Assembly: GCA_030386875.1 (NCBI GenBank)
Contig: CM059570.1
Coordinates: forward strand, 35,269,422-35,333,421
DNA: 64,000 nucleotides
DNA from: Morinoia aosen
Lineage: Eukaryota; Arthropoda; Malacostraca; Amphipoda; Talitridae
Direction of reading: 5' to 3'
Made by a program: the position numbers and the translations under genes. Shown piece by piece: positions 23,555-35,800 of this stretch. The first letter of the stretch is position 1; each line of letters begins with the position of its first letter. Under the pieces are notes generated by a model. The model searched no databases. It was not told the origin of the DNA and saw only the letters and a list, made by a program, of their open reading frames with translations.

Positions 23555-25020
23555 TACTGCGTCCGTATAATGGTCGGAGCAGCAGAACCATGTGCAGCAC
23601 ACACACAATAAACAGCTGCAGCGCGCTGCATCTGTCAGTCTGCCCTCAAGTGCCTGCGGTGCGGTGGCTCTACAGTGCGTGCCCAGCGTCCTATCACAAG
23701 AGGACCTGTTGCCTGCACCCGGATATTCCTTCGTGGTTCTCGATGGTTAATTTAAACTTTACCCTGCTTGTGTTTAAAAGCATACTGTAGTGTACTGCGT
23801 TTTTGAACTACATCGATCCTGGAATTTCGGCACGCGTATTCATCTGGTGCTACTCATGAATGAAGGAGTATCTATCTCTCAAATTTTACCGTTGTGTGAA
23901 GCGTCCCATAACAGTGTTCAAAATTTTAAATATGGGTCGAAAAAAAAGTCATGCTAAAGGTTTGGATCTCCATAACACATGTCCATGGGATGTGATTTTA
24001 TGCCAAATTAAAGTTACTCGAATGGAGATATAAATTTTATGGAAAATACTTGACTTATCGCCAATCTTCGGAGTCGTTTTGCAAAAATACTTTATTTAAT
24101 AGTGGTAATTTGATTCACTACCAAATATCACCCCGAATAATTAACTTCGATCATAAAGTCATTGAAGGCCCTTATGCTTTTGGCTTAGTCATGATATTCT
24201 GCGAAATGGAGACTTGGAGCCTGTGATTTCGGGTATGCTGTGCGCTCAGGGATTTTAGAGCTATAACTCCCTCCTTCATCACTCATTTCCTCCTTCATTT
24301 CTCACTCCCTCCTTCGTCACTCATTCCTTCCCCATGGGTTAAAGAGCTGAAAAATCATTTGTACAACGAGATTGTTATAAGGGAGCGCTCGATAACAGTA
24401 TGAACATAATAAAGAGCCTGTACCCACAAACCAGTTTAACCTCGATTCTTCTGCTTAAGCCAACGTTCTCGAGTAGCATAGCTAATGGCGTCTGTTTTTG
24501 AGTAATGTTTCTTCTAAGAGGTTAGTAGATTTGTAACACTACTCTCATTAGTGATAACTGTTTGATGAAATATTTCTTTCGCAAACTCGAAGATTTTTTC
24601 TTGCCCGGATTGAAGCATATCATTTTTCTTTCGTAAAATTAAATTGTTTGCTACAATTTCCACGAAAAAATTCGCGAAAGGCTTGCTAAGCTCAACAAGG
24701 TACAGTTTTGTTAGTAAGTAACATCTCGGTCCTTGTGCTCATCAAAGCAAAAACCGAATAAATTCATTTTTCTTTTAGCAGTAACTTGAAGGTTGAATTT
24801 TCCATTCTATTAGGTTGTTGAAAATGAAATATTCGTTGGGGTTATTGAGGAAAAACAAAATCAAGACATTTCGTTCTCAACTACCAATAGTCACGATGAA
24901 TTCAAGCAAAAGGTAATCTTGTCAAGAAACCATTTTCTGTAGCTGACCTTTTATCACAAGATACAAAAGAAGCGAGAACTTATTTCAGTTTCAGTGTTGA
25001 ATGTTAATTTCACCGGGAAA
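23555..25020. other. gene-free stretch with GC-rich patch and pyrimidine repeat
   Basis: A GC-richer patch at about 23580-23740 directly follows the minisatellite and has no convincing frame. At 24266-24332 a pyrimidine-rich unit of about 25 bp (CTCCCTCCTTC-TCACTCATT) is repeated about three times. Nothing else could be supported. Confidence 0.45.
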
Positions 25021-25298
25021 TTAACACGTTTCCCCCGTATTGGGCCATGTGTGTATTAATAGGTAAATTGCTCATTCACGTACCTGTATAAATAAAGGAC
25101 ACTTCATCTGTTTCGGTACGTTTGTTAAAAATAACGGTTTTCGTATTAGATGAAATGTTATCGAGCAATTATTTTTTCATATTTCTTAGGAAGGATTAAA
25201 AATATATTTGAGCACTAAATCGATTTCTCCATTTTGCTACATACAACCTAACTAAACCAACCGTTTTAACAGCCGCGGAAACGCGGTGAACGTGTCAA
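25021..25298. mobile_element. TTAA-type MITE, family 2, copy 2
   Basis: This element of about 278 bp starts TTAACACGTT at 25021 and ends AACGTGTCAA at 25298, giving inverted ends with TTAA (left) and TCAA (right, mutated). The interior matches 16121-16385 and 48952-49235, including GGTAAATTGCTCATT-ACGTACC and CATACAACCTAACTAAACC. The end structure places it with piggyBac-type non-autonomous elements. Confidence 0.65.
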
Positions 25299-26802
25299 CA
25301 TGTACATTTGTGATCTAAAAGGAATAAAAACCTCCCTCGACAATATTTACGGATGAAGTTACTTTTTAATCGATTTGCGTGACGTAACATTTCAAAAATA
25401 TTGGGTGCGTGCTGTGGAACGGCAGTAGTGCTATACGAACGCAATCAAAGGCTCCTCGGTCAATAAGAAAGAGTTACACTGACGTCTCCTTAATTATTCC
25501 TTATTTGTTAGCACCTAAATAATGACTCTACTCATTACATCTTGAGAGGGACTGCGCTAGTTGCGAGAGGTATTCCAGTATCTCACTCGCAAGTGGGAGA
25601 GAAATATCTTAATGTTAACAGCGAATTAGACACTTTATTTCCCATCAGAGCTAGCGCCCAGCGCTTCTGCGCTGACTAACAAGGGCGGAGGCAAGTTGGC
25701 TGGGATCCCCACCTCATGTAAGAACTTATTTTCCTATAGAAATTCTCTTCTTTTAACTTCTTACCTGGAGGCAGAAAATAAAAGTCTGTCAGATCAGAAT
25801 CATAAATTTTTATTCATGTATGAATTCTTTTTTTATTTTTTATTTTTTGAAAACTAAATTATACAGCATTTCGTAATGAACGATTTTCTTTCGGAACCAT
25901 AAAACAGTGATATTAAATTCACATATTATATTTTTCACTCAAGTAAATTCGTCTGTACCAAATAAGGCATTGAAAGCTAATAACAGTGTTTCAGCAGCAA
26001 CGCTCAAACTCTGCACGTCGCGCATGCGCTCGCGCCAACGAACGCTCACGTCAACGCTAGCGAGTTATCTGTCAGGACTGAAACGTACCAACCATGGCTT
26101 AAGGAAGACAAACAATCAGAAAAAACACGTCATTCCACTATAGTTTCTATCTCGCTGTAAGGACCGGCCATTTGAGAAAGTAGTCCCTGAAACACTGTCA
26201 GAAAACATGGCTTTAAGATAGAAAGAAAAACTTTATTTCAAAAATAAAAGTTGGTACATGCAATGCACCACAACCGATTGGACTGTGAATATTTTTCATC
26301 ATAAAGGTCCTAATTTGATATATATAAACTATAAGAGGTAGACAGTAACCGTGTCTGCATGGGGTTAAATATAGAAGTGTGAGAAACAAAATGAAAATCT
26401 GGTCTCTTGGATGTTTTACCCAAGGCTCGGAGGCTGAAAATATGCAAATATTGTACATATAAATACCACTGAAGAATGCCATGAGAATGTTCGCCATAAA
26501 CTAAGAAAACTATAAAAAAACTAAAACACTCTACTGAATAGACTAACATACCGTCCTAAATGATTTTTAAATAATTAGAAATAGTTGGCCAAACATGTTT
26601 TAGGGAACATTGCTCAGCAAACTCGTCCAAAACCAATAAACAACTAAAAATACAAGTAGTTTTAAATTTCAACGCTTGTTCATAGTACGATGCGTGAGAA
26701 ATGGGAGAGATAATTGGTTCATAAATTCAAAGTCCAGATTACGCTTATTTTCATTAAGTTATTCCCATCTTGGGAGACAGAAGCGTATGAAGGAAAACGA
26801 CC
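25299..26802. other. gene-free stretch
   Basis: No gene or element was recognised. Overlapping short frames on both strands at 25907-26549 are not supported by splice or domain signals. Confidence 0.4.
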
Positions 26803-27096
26803 AATTAAGAAAACCTCTCACTTCACGAAAATTTTCTTATACGCTAATGATCAGCCGTTTGAAAAAGTAGTCTCACTTGGAGCAGGTGCAGTCACCATTT
26901 CATCAGATCTGCTGCTATCGTGTAGGAGAGCATGACGCCAGATCCTATCAACTAAGAAAACCTATCACTTCACGAAAATTTTCTTATACGCTAATGATCA
27001 GCCGTTTGAAAAAGTAGTCTCACTTAGAGCAGGTGCAGTCACCATTTCATCAGATCTGCTGCTATCGTGTAAGAGAGCATGACGCCAGATCCTGTC
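26803..27096. repeat. recent tandem duplication, two copies of 147 bp
   Basis: Copy 1 is 26803-26949 and copy 2 is 26950-27096. The copies differ at about five positions over 147 bp, so the duplication is young. The unit contains CGCTAATGATCAGCCGTTTG and no gene. Confidence 0.9.
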
Positions 27097-28084
27097 AACG
27101 TTTTCCGGCCACGCGCTCCCGCATCCGCTGTTCAGATGGACTCAGCAGTCAAGTCACGCATCGTGTGAAATGCTGAGAATTCTTTCTATTGCGATTCATT
27201 CTCAATTTCAACATGGTCAATCTTCTGCGAATGTTGGCAAAGTGACTGATCATCTCATAGGTAAGGATAATCAAGTTTTTCTATCAAATTGTCTTATGTT
27301 GGCTACGACTGATGAGTTATTCCCAAATGTAATGAATGCAGACCGCCGCCTTCGGTAATGAAAATGCTGCATTAGTTTTGAAACATGATTACCAGAAAAC
27401 TTCCTGGTAATTGTAGACAGAGACATTTTTATTTTGCGACCGTGATTAGTACAAGCAGAAGGCTTATAAAATTTCTGACGGCTTTCAAAATCTCACATCG
27501 CGAAATTCTTACCTCTGTCAAGCCAACCAATGTTTGTTCATCATAATGAATTGCTGAGCTTAGCACGCGGAAAAGACCGCACATGTTCATCGCTAAAAAC
27601 ACAAAATTCAATGCAAATTTAAAATTATTTTCGCCTAAATTTATTCATCAATTCCACTTTTACTATTAGGCTCGAGAGCAAGTTAAACCTGGGTCCTAAA
27701 CTTCTCTTCATGTACCTAGTTTCCTCATCGTGACATGCTGGACACCCTCTTAGTTTGGCCCCTCTAACTTCCTGGACTTCATGTACTTGACTTCCAGGAA
27801 TTGACGTGTCAGACTTCATCGACCAGATCCTAACTTGCTCGAATTGGCGGATTTAGTTTAACGTATGAAAGAGCTTGTCGATTAAACAAGAAAATCCCTC
27901 GCATTGCAACGTCAGTTGGCACGCTGCCCCGACTAGTCGCGTCATCGCGCAGGCTGGCAGAATGTTGAGGTCGCGCGTTATGCGCGCAGGTGTAAAGTTT
28001 TTACTGCGGTCGCTGTGGCATTTCATCGAGACCAAATGTGTTTTAGCTGATTTTGAAAGCTTAGAAAAAATAATTTGTCTTGGC
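27097..28084. other. gene-free stretch
   Basis: Nothing could be supported. A moderately GC-rich patch at 27895-27990 (CGCGC-rich) lies immediately upstream of a partial MITE. Confidence 0.4.
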
Positions 28085-28190
28085 CCGTTTCCTGCGATGG
28101 GTGAAACTGAAGTTCAATATTCAATTCAAATTTAAAGTCAATTGTAGTGAGCAATTTTGAAAATAGCATTCATTAACTGGATCTTGCGCT
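28085..28190. mobile_element. piggyBac-type MITE, family 1, copy C (partial)
   Basis: The left part (TGCGATGGGTGAAACTGAAGT and following) matches copies A and B. The copy degenerates at about 28190 near CATTCATTAACTGG. The right terminus and both TTAA ends are not recognisable. Confidence 0.6.
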
Positions 28191-31100
28191 CACTTAGCTT
28201 TCATGAAGTATTTACGTAAATTGGGATAGTGACTGCAGGCCGGTCAGCAGCATTATGAAAATCCCCTCAGTAACCACTAGTGGGTCCCTTTCCAGGAAAC
28301 GAGCTAATTTCTGAGATTGCTTACCAATCATAATTGCTTGTTAAAAGTTAAGTCTTAAATACGGTCAAATAAAAACTAACATGATGTGAGCATCAAGCGT
28401 AGCCATCGCAGGACATCACGGGGTGCTGCTCATAAACCTTGTTAGACACGGACACTGCGAACTTTGCGATGAAACAATACATGGATCAGACAAAAGGAAA
28501 TAAAGAAATCTCAGTCACTGATAACAAGAACCGTGACAGATGAAGCCACGCGCAGCCTATGCAGGTGGACCGCAAATATTTGCTGCTCTGCGCTCGGAAG
28601 CAATAAATGATAGGAGTTAATTTGGGAGACCAGCACGTCACTGCATTGCAAGTCGCCTTGCCCCTCTCACTTTATTGCCTGTTTTGGGGCAGTTTCCGCC
28701 TGCCGTGCATCATTATGACAGTTAATCGCAGGAATGAAAACAACCTTCCGGAGGTGGCAAAATTTTTACGCATAATCGCCCACATTTAATGACCGTGAAA
28801 CTTTTAGTTCGCCTTGTATTTTAAAGAAGAGATCTAATTTGCTTTTAGGCTGCTCATGTGTGAATGCATGGCTAAGGTACACGTGTTCAAAATGACTGAA
28901 TTTTCATCGTAATTGACCATTTTTCCTCAACTTAACACGAGTTCCGGGGTGACTCAAATTTAACCTGCCGTTTTAAGAGCCTTGGCGAATACAGTTTGTG
29001 AATTTCATTTGATTTCGGTTTACGTATATTGTGTGAAGAAAGGGAAGTAATCACTTATTATTCTGCTCTCAAATATTTCCAAATTCCAATAATAGATTGG
29101 GTTGAAATAGTTACATATTGCAGTAATTTCGGGAACTATTGCGATCAGAGACATAACAGATGAAACCCAATTTGTATTTCTTGATATTGTCATACACACT
29201 GCAACAACTCAAGTCTTTGTTCGCTAATCGGCTGCACTAAATAAGTTTGATCTCAATATGAGTGATGTACATGAAAATCAAGGAAAAATATACATCATGT
29301 AAAGTAACGTATCATATATTTACTCTTATAAAGGTGGAGTCTTCAGACGTAGACTTCCACAAGTAGAGAAACTGAGTAAATCTTCAAACCATTCGAGGCT
29401 TCTTTCTTTTCTCACTTGAAAACGTTTTCCCAGAAAAGTCTCTCATAGACTTCAATAAGTTATTAATCGTATGCAACTATGCAACATCTATTTTCCACTG
29501 CTTTGTATAGAGGCTGATCAGAGAACAGACATTTTTGTTCCTCCTAAAATATTCGGTTTGGGTCACGATTAAGAATTAAAATATCAATTGATTGCTTAAG
29601 GAAGTTTGGCTGTGATAGAAGATTTAATGGAAAGTTATTTGCAAAATAATAAGATTCATTTTTGATAAATCAAATAGTTAAATTTTAAGAGAAGTAATAG
29701 TTAATGGAATGACAATGAAATCATCCTGCATGTCTGAAGCAACGAAAAACGTGCTTCTTTGTAGTTAAAAAAGTTGTCTTTATTCTAATTTTGCAAAATG
29801 CTCAGCAGTTTCTGAGTTAAAAGAAGAGATTGTGTTCGTTGTTTCACTCGCCATAGGCACCGATGATTGCTTTAGATCGTGAATCAGAGAAAGAATGTTT
29901 TACAAAAAAAGCTTGCGCAGCCAATTGAGCTGTTTAACTAAGGTAGTGGAGTGACTAGTTCCGTATTTTATTGTGCTTGATCAATTTAACAATATTTAAA
30001 CGTCGGAAAGCCACCCTCTTTCGTAAGGGAGGGAATGTGTTTATATTTATTATGCAGGAACAGATTACAGGAGACGGCTCTTGATTCGTTTCTGAAGGCA
30101 GTTACCTTGCATGAAAGAACTTCTGCATCTTTTTGACTCAAAGAATTAACGATATGAATTACAGATGTTTCAGCTGCGGTCCAAAAATTACGAAAAAAAA
30201 TTGTTTTCTTTATCTCGTCTGGAGACTGCCGGGTTTCTGCTCAACGGAGTGAAAAAGAAGTAAATCTGTGACGCTCTACGGAGGTACAAAGTAACGTAAT
30301 TTTACCACATAAAGTTTTCTTTTGCTTTGACTACTGCTCACAGTTGTAAGCATTCCAAAATAGATAAATCTAGAAAGTATACACATTCAATAATTATCGC
30401 TCTATGTTATTTATTGATTAAAAATAAGTTAATCGTTAACGAGATAAATAGGCGATATCTGAAATTCACTGGAAATGGACATTTGTAATGTAAGTTGTAG
30501 ATTCAGACCCAGCAAAATATGTACTTAACCTGAAATTAAACTTAATACTTGAATCCCATTTAAATATTTAAAAAAATATGGAGACAATAAGCAAATGTAA
30601 ACGGTTCACTGTTTCAGAAGGCGAAGAATCACTATGTCACTGAGAAATTTTTTATTGTAAACGGATCACAAGCTACAGAATTTCGTTATTTTGTACAATG
30701 AATTTCAAGTGCTAATATTTTCGTTCTCACCGAGATCATTTAAGTGCTTTGCTTCTCTATGCCAAAAGGAGGTAATCTCTTTTCTCTACAATGTTGCAAT
30801 AAATATTTAGGAAGTATAAAGACATGCACATTATAGAATTAATAATAAACAAAGTATGAGTATTAATAAAGAATCGTATGAATGATTCTTATTTAGGAAG
30901 TATATGATTCTTTGAACACGAGGGAACTTACAGTCGACAGCGAACATATTGAATTGGTTTTCATAAAAGATGGCGTGCATTCGACCCACTAAACACTTAA
31001 CGAAATAATTGTTAACACGATACGTTTGAACAACATACAGTTGAACGATTCCTCCTTGAAATGAAGTCGCTGACATATAAATATAATGATTTTTATTATT

Positions 31101-31858
31101 CAAATTTAGGTTTCTACATCTGTGATCGACTTAAAATTTCCACCTATTTAAAAACATAAGATCTCTGCTATATATACAGTAGGCTAAGTGTTTGTTATAG
31201 ATACATTGAAATTTACTGCTTTTGGACCTATATCCGACTGTTAAATTCCAAAAAGAAAGCGGTAGCAGCATCTGAACTGGAACTATGTTGGGTAAAGATG
31301 AAAAATTTGCATCGGGATCATTAGAGGTAAATTTCGGCGCGTGCAAGCTTCTACGAGACTTGCAGCAGCAAAATGTTACTATGTTTTTTTCCTAGCGCAG
31401 TCTTACGTTATGAATCTGAAACTGAGATTGAAACCCACAGTGGAACTATTTCTGAACCTTTATCTCGTATTTTCCATTGTTGCGGGATGCCCCGTTTGTT
31501 TTCGTTTTCACCATTGTTCTAATTTGGAGGAATTTGGAGAGATGCATTCATGTAAATCTCCATGAGTAAATTCCACTACAGCACTTAACCACAGCGTGTT
31601 GTAAGATACTTTGAGCTCACAAAATGATGTCAAGTTCTTTGAATTAATTAACACTGTGACATCATTCTTTGTTTTGGAGACCCTGTGACGTAAAAACACT
31701 AAAGCATGCATGCAAGCGAGTAAGGCTCGTGTTTAACATTTAGCCCGATCGCCAAATGGGTAAAGTTGTGCTCACACGCATACGCGTTGCCCAATCCACT
31801 CGTCAAAGGAAAGGAGACACTGAGCGTCACAACGGACCATGTAAGGATGTAGTCCCAA
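28191..31858. other. gene-free stretch
   Basis: The stretch is AT-rich with no gene. It contains a remnant at 29415-29487 that matches 19175-19245. The many short frames are random in composition. Confidence 0.4.
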
Positions 31859-31975
31859 TGCTCCCAGGGGGAAGATATGAGGTCCCGAAATGAAAGTTAG
31901 GTACCCCTTTCTTTAGTTGAAATTGAATAGGTTTCTTTTTTAGTTACTGACCATCAGCTTTCATCTTGTTTCATG
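31859..31975. repeat. dispersed repeat (second copy at 60632-60745)
   Basis: The segment beginning GCTCCCAGGGGGAAGATATG aligns with 60632-60745 in the same orientation. Shared blocks are GAGGTCCCGA, GAATAGGTTT and TTAC-GACCATC. This is an unclassified interspersed repeat. Confidence 0.6.
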
Positions 31976-32010
31976 GCTCTTTTCAATCTTGCCGTTGCGA
32001 ATTTAAGGTA

Positions 32011-32835
32011 ACCGTCCCCCATCCGAACATTTTTCTTTATTATTGAACCTAGAGCAATGAAATTTGGTATACTGATAGAAAATGCAATTGAGAATCGATT
32101 ATCTTCTATGAAAAAGTGCGATTTTCCTGAAAAGAAAATAAGAAATCAAAGAAAACGATCATTTATGGGGGGGTTTTCAAAATGCTTCTTGTCCGACAGT
32201 TTTTGAGCTACAGTAAGGATTTAGGTATCATTGGATGCGGAAAAACGTGGAAATTCCAAAAATGCAAATGGTTTTCCCCAATTTTCCAGTTGAAAAAAAA
32301 ATCAAAAAATTTGAAAAAAAATATTGTCATCGAAAAAATGCGGATTTATGACGTCATAACTTTTGAACCTAAATTTATTGTGAAAAACCTTTTACATTTT
32401 CAGAAGACCCTTGTTTTTCCGCAACCAATGCAACCAAAATCATCACTGTAGCTCAAAAACTGTAAGAGAAGAAGCATTTTGAAACCCAAAATCCATTGTT
32501 TACATTATAAGCAAAACAAAGATATATAAACAATTGTAATTAACAAATTTTCAAAATTTTCGGTTCAGGTTAGACCCTTGAAATTATTATAGAGTAATAC
32601 AGTGCCATAGGAGATGACATAGCAACGTCAAGCCGTGAAGAAAGTGCCATGGGGGAGGTGTAACATGATAAAATACCCTTTCCCCATCCCCTCCCTCCAT
32701 TTTTCAAACCCCCGTAGCGGGCGAACGATTGAAAGTACGAGTCTCATTTTTTCACAGGATGTACCTGACCTCCTACACTTCTTATTGCAGCAATAATCCC
32801 AATATCACCCATGATCTCATAATATGGGGGACGGT
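32011..32835. mobile_element. foldback element with nested inverted repeats
   Basis: The outer inverted termini are ACCGTCCCCCAT (32011-32022) and ATGGGGGACGGT (32824-32835). Inside them, arms of about 100 bp at 32169-32270 and 32388-32488 are inverted copies that share AAAATGCTTCTT and CAGTTTTTGAGCTACAGT. The 89-codon frame at 32182-32451 lies inside the hairpin and is not a gene. The whole behaves like a non-autonomous DNA element of about 825 bp. The superfamily is unknown. Confidence 0.55.
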
Positions 32836-35800
32836 GTCCCGAATTTAAGACCGACCATTTTTAAGGAAATATCTGGAGAAGTGTGCTGCTCAGACGCTTT
32901 ATAAAGAAGCAGAAATATCTTTATTTTAGTTCATTCAGTTGATTCAATTCATTTTTTCGCCTTACTTACAATTCCTCATCGTTTTGACAGTTATGTTCAT
33001 TCTAACAGATTGTGTTGCATTTCTCTATTTTCTAATCTATGTAAATTGGTATTAAGTTGCTGTGCACAGTGTTTCGTTTAATATTATTTAGTTCAATGGA
33101 TGCTTGTACTATTTCAACTCTTTTATATAGGAGCAACCCGTAATTAAAAGTAGCTTGTAAACTCGAAAGAATCTCGAACCCTTATCAAATCCCCATAGAT
33201 GGCCACTTATAAATTCTCTAAGTTAAGTCACCACAAAGTCATTAAAAAATTACTAACTTAAACTTAAAATAAATCTTTATTGATTTAAACTTAAAAGCTA
33301 ATTTGATTAGTGAGTCCTTTTTTTTGCATGACAACTGGACTTTCGCTGAAATTTATCTTAAGTAACTTAACCTCTTGAACTTCTTAAAACTATTCATTAA
33401 ACCATAACCTCATATTTGAATCCTATAAATATTCAATTCACGTCGATAAATTTATCGCTAATAGCATTTGTGAATAAACCAATTTCTAAAATAAATAACG
33501 CGAGAGATGAAGACTTGACGGTTTTTGAGAAAATAATGTCAAGATAATCAGTCGAGCTATTTCTGTATATAAGCCTAAGTATACGTTAATTTCACTTCCA
33601 GTGGCAACGCTCTCAGGTCGAGAGTACCTTCAAACTTTGAGGTTTTTATCGTCGCCTTAGCGGTCCGCTTTAACTGCGTGGAGTGTCCTCGGAAGAAAGC
33701 TCACAATATTAAAATTTTGATTACTTAATAATTTCTTGATTATTTGGCTGCTTTACTGTTATTTATAGTCTCTTCTTCAGGCTCAGGAGCACCTGTTTTT
33801 TCTTGACGGGAATTGTTTTTGTCCAAAACTTCGACGTTTGTAAAATTCTTCATCGGGCTTCAATAGTGTTTTTTTTCAATTTCTAAAAATCCTTAATTTA
33901 ATTAACCTTAACCTGCGTGGTGAGCCTTCTAGTAAAAGATAGTCTTATTTTGGGAAAAATCTCAACACTGTTTCTATGCGCGAGGAATCCTGTGAGTGAA
34001 CTCATTTCTGCATAGTTCCCCTTACCATCAATTCTTTTTTAAATCAAGCCTTTTTTTCCTTTATTGAGAACACATTTTATCTGGTGAGGGGTTTTGAACT
34101 AACTAAAAATTTATAACTTTGTAACTTATAATCCATTCTCATGTAGTCCCACAGTCAAGTGACCCGTGTTGCTGTGAAAAAGAAACCCCGAGATGATCAA
34201 CGAGGGATACAGCAAGAGTTTCAATCACACTACTCAGTTATTTTGAACGTTTTATCATTGATCATTTCGGCTGATATGTAGTCGATGAATTTTTATTGAT
34301 GATGTATCGAATACAACGCTTATTTTGATTTAAATTTTTCGCAAAGGGTCTGATCTAAAATTTAGCAGAGCCAACCTCAAAGCAAAAATACAGTGGGCAC
34401 AGTGTAAGTCCATTATATGGTACTCTTTTAACCATTGATTTCGCTGTTAGTTTGGTGTCAGACTTCACGACGTTAAAATACTTTCGATTTCTTTTGCCAT
34501 TAAATAAGCTTTGTGAATCAATGATAAAATTTTAAAAATACCCGTTGAAAAAACGCACTCTCTGAAAGAAAAAAATTTTTGATCAAAGAAAAGATATAAG
34601 CATAGATATAAGCAACTGTAATTTTTTAGCTTGGGTATGATGAGTGAGCTAATTAATTTGACGGCAGAGCGAATAGGTGATCAGTTATTACATTAGTTTA
34701 CGAACTTCAACAATTCGCAGATTGGTTGACCAGTTCCGATCGATTTACAATGTAGGGATTGGAGCCCTGACTCAAACTTGCTGTACAGCGCAGTTGGAGT
34801 CAAGCAAATTGTTATCGGTAGAGGGACTGAATTAGCGGACGGTAGAGCAGTTCAGGTCGAGTTATCGCACGAGTGGCATTGAGAGTCGCATTGGGTGCCA
34901 AGACTGGTGCCAAGGTCTCTCTCTCCCTCAAGTCTGCCTCTGCGGCGGCGGACCATCGAAGTCAGTGGGTCAGTGGTGTACCTTCGTTTTGTTGATGCCG
35001 CAGGTGGCGGCTGCATGTGTCACTCTGTTACTCGACTTGGTGTTCCTTCCGACGCGTTGATGTCAACTGTTCTGTAGTACTGTGACAGTGTTAAGTAAAT
35101 GCGGCTGTATAGACTTAATGGTATTGCGTGGAACCTAGTAGTAATGTTGTAGAGATTTCAAGCAAACGTGAAATGAAATGAATGAATCTTGATATTGCAT
35201 CGCAAACACGTGTGTTGAGTAAGCGCGGGTATAAAGCAAACGCCTTAATTGTTGTGTTGTGAATACGCCCAAGGAAAATGTGCCTCGAGATTAAATAAAT
35301 AACTTTAAAACAAAAGCATATAACTACGAAAATGCCTTGTATTTCGAAGAAGCAAGAAGTAACATTTTAGCATATTTGTCTCTCTTGAATGCATTTAAAA
35401 ATGAGTTATAATTCCTCGCGGTTATCGAAGGGCTTCTGTTGTAATTTCAGAAATTCGATAGTTCCTAACTCGTATTTTCTCATACAAAATTAATTACTCA
35501 CGGTATTTTTCGGTATGAGTGAAGTTCCAGATAATTTACTTCACTGTCAACCGCAAACTTTCTAACTGACATTTGAAGACGCTCTTCAGATTTAAAGTTC
35601 TGCGTTATTATTTTTAATTGAATAATCTCGGATGATACCTGTCGGTTGTGGTGCGCATTGTTATTCTCCCTGCATAAGCCCCGGTAATTTAGAACAATTA
35701 GCTGGGACAGAAGAGCGCCTTCGTTGTAGCCCTTGCAGGCAGGCAGCTGGCGCATGCAGGTCGAGCAGTTTGGGGTTGGATCACGTCAGTTGAGCTCAGA

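Noticed and set aside
32182-32451. 89-codon + strand frame
   Set aside because: Lies entirely across the inner inverted repeat of a foldback element; Lys-rich from poly-A.
34895-35077. 60-codon + strand frame in a GC-richer patch
   Set aside because: Non-ATG start and no family; more likely non-coding exon or chance.
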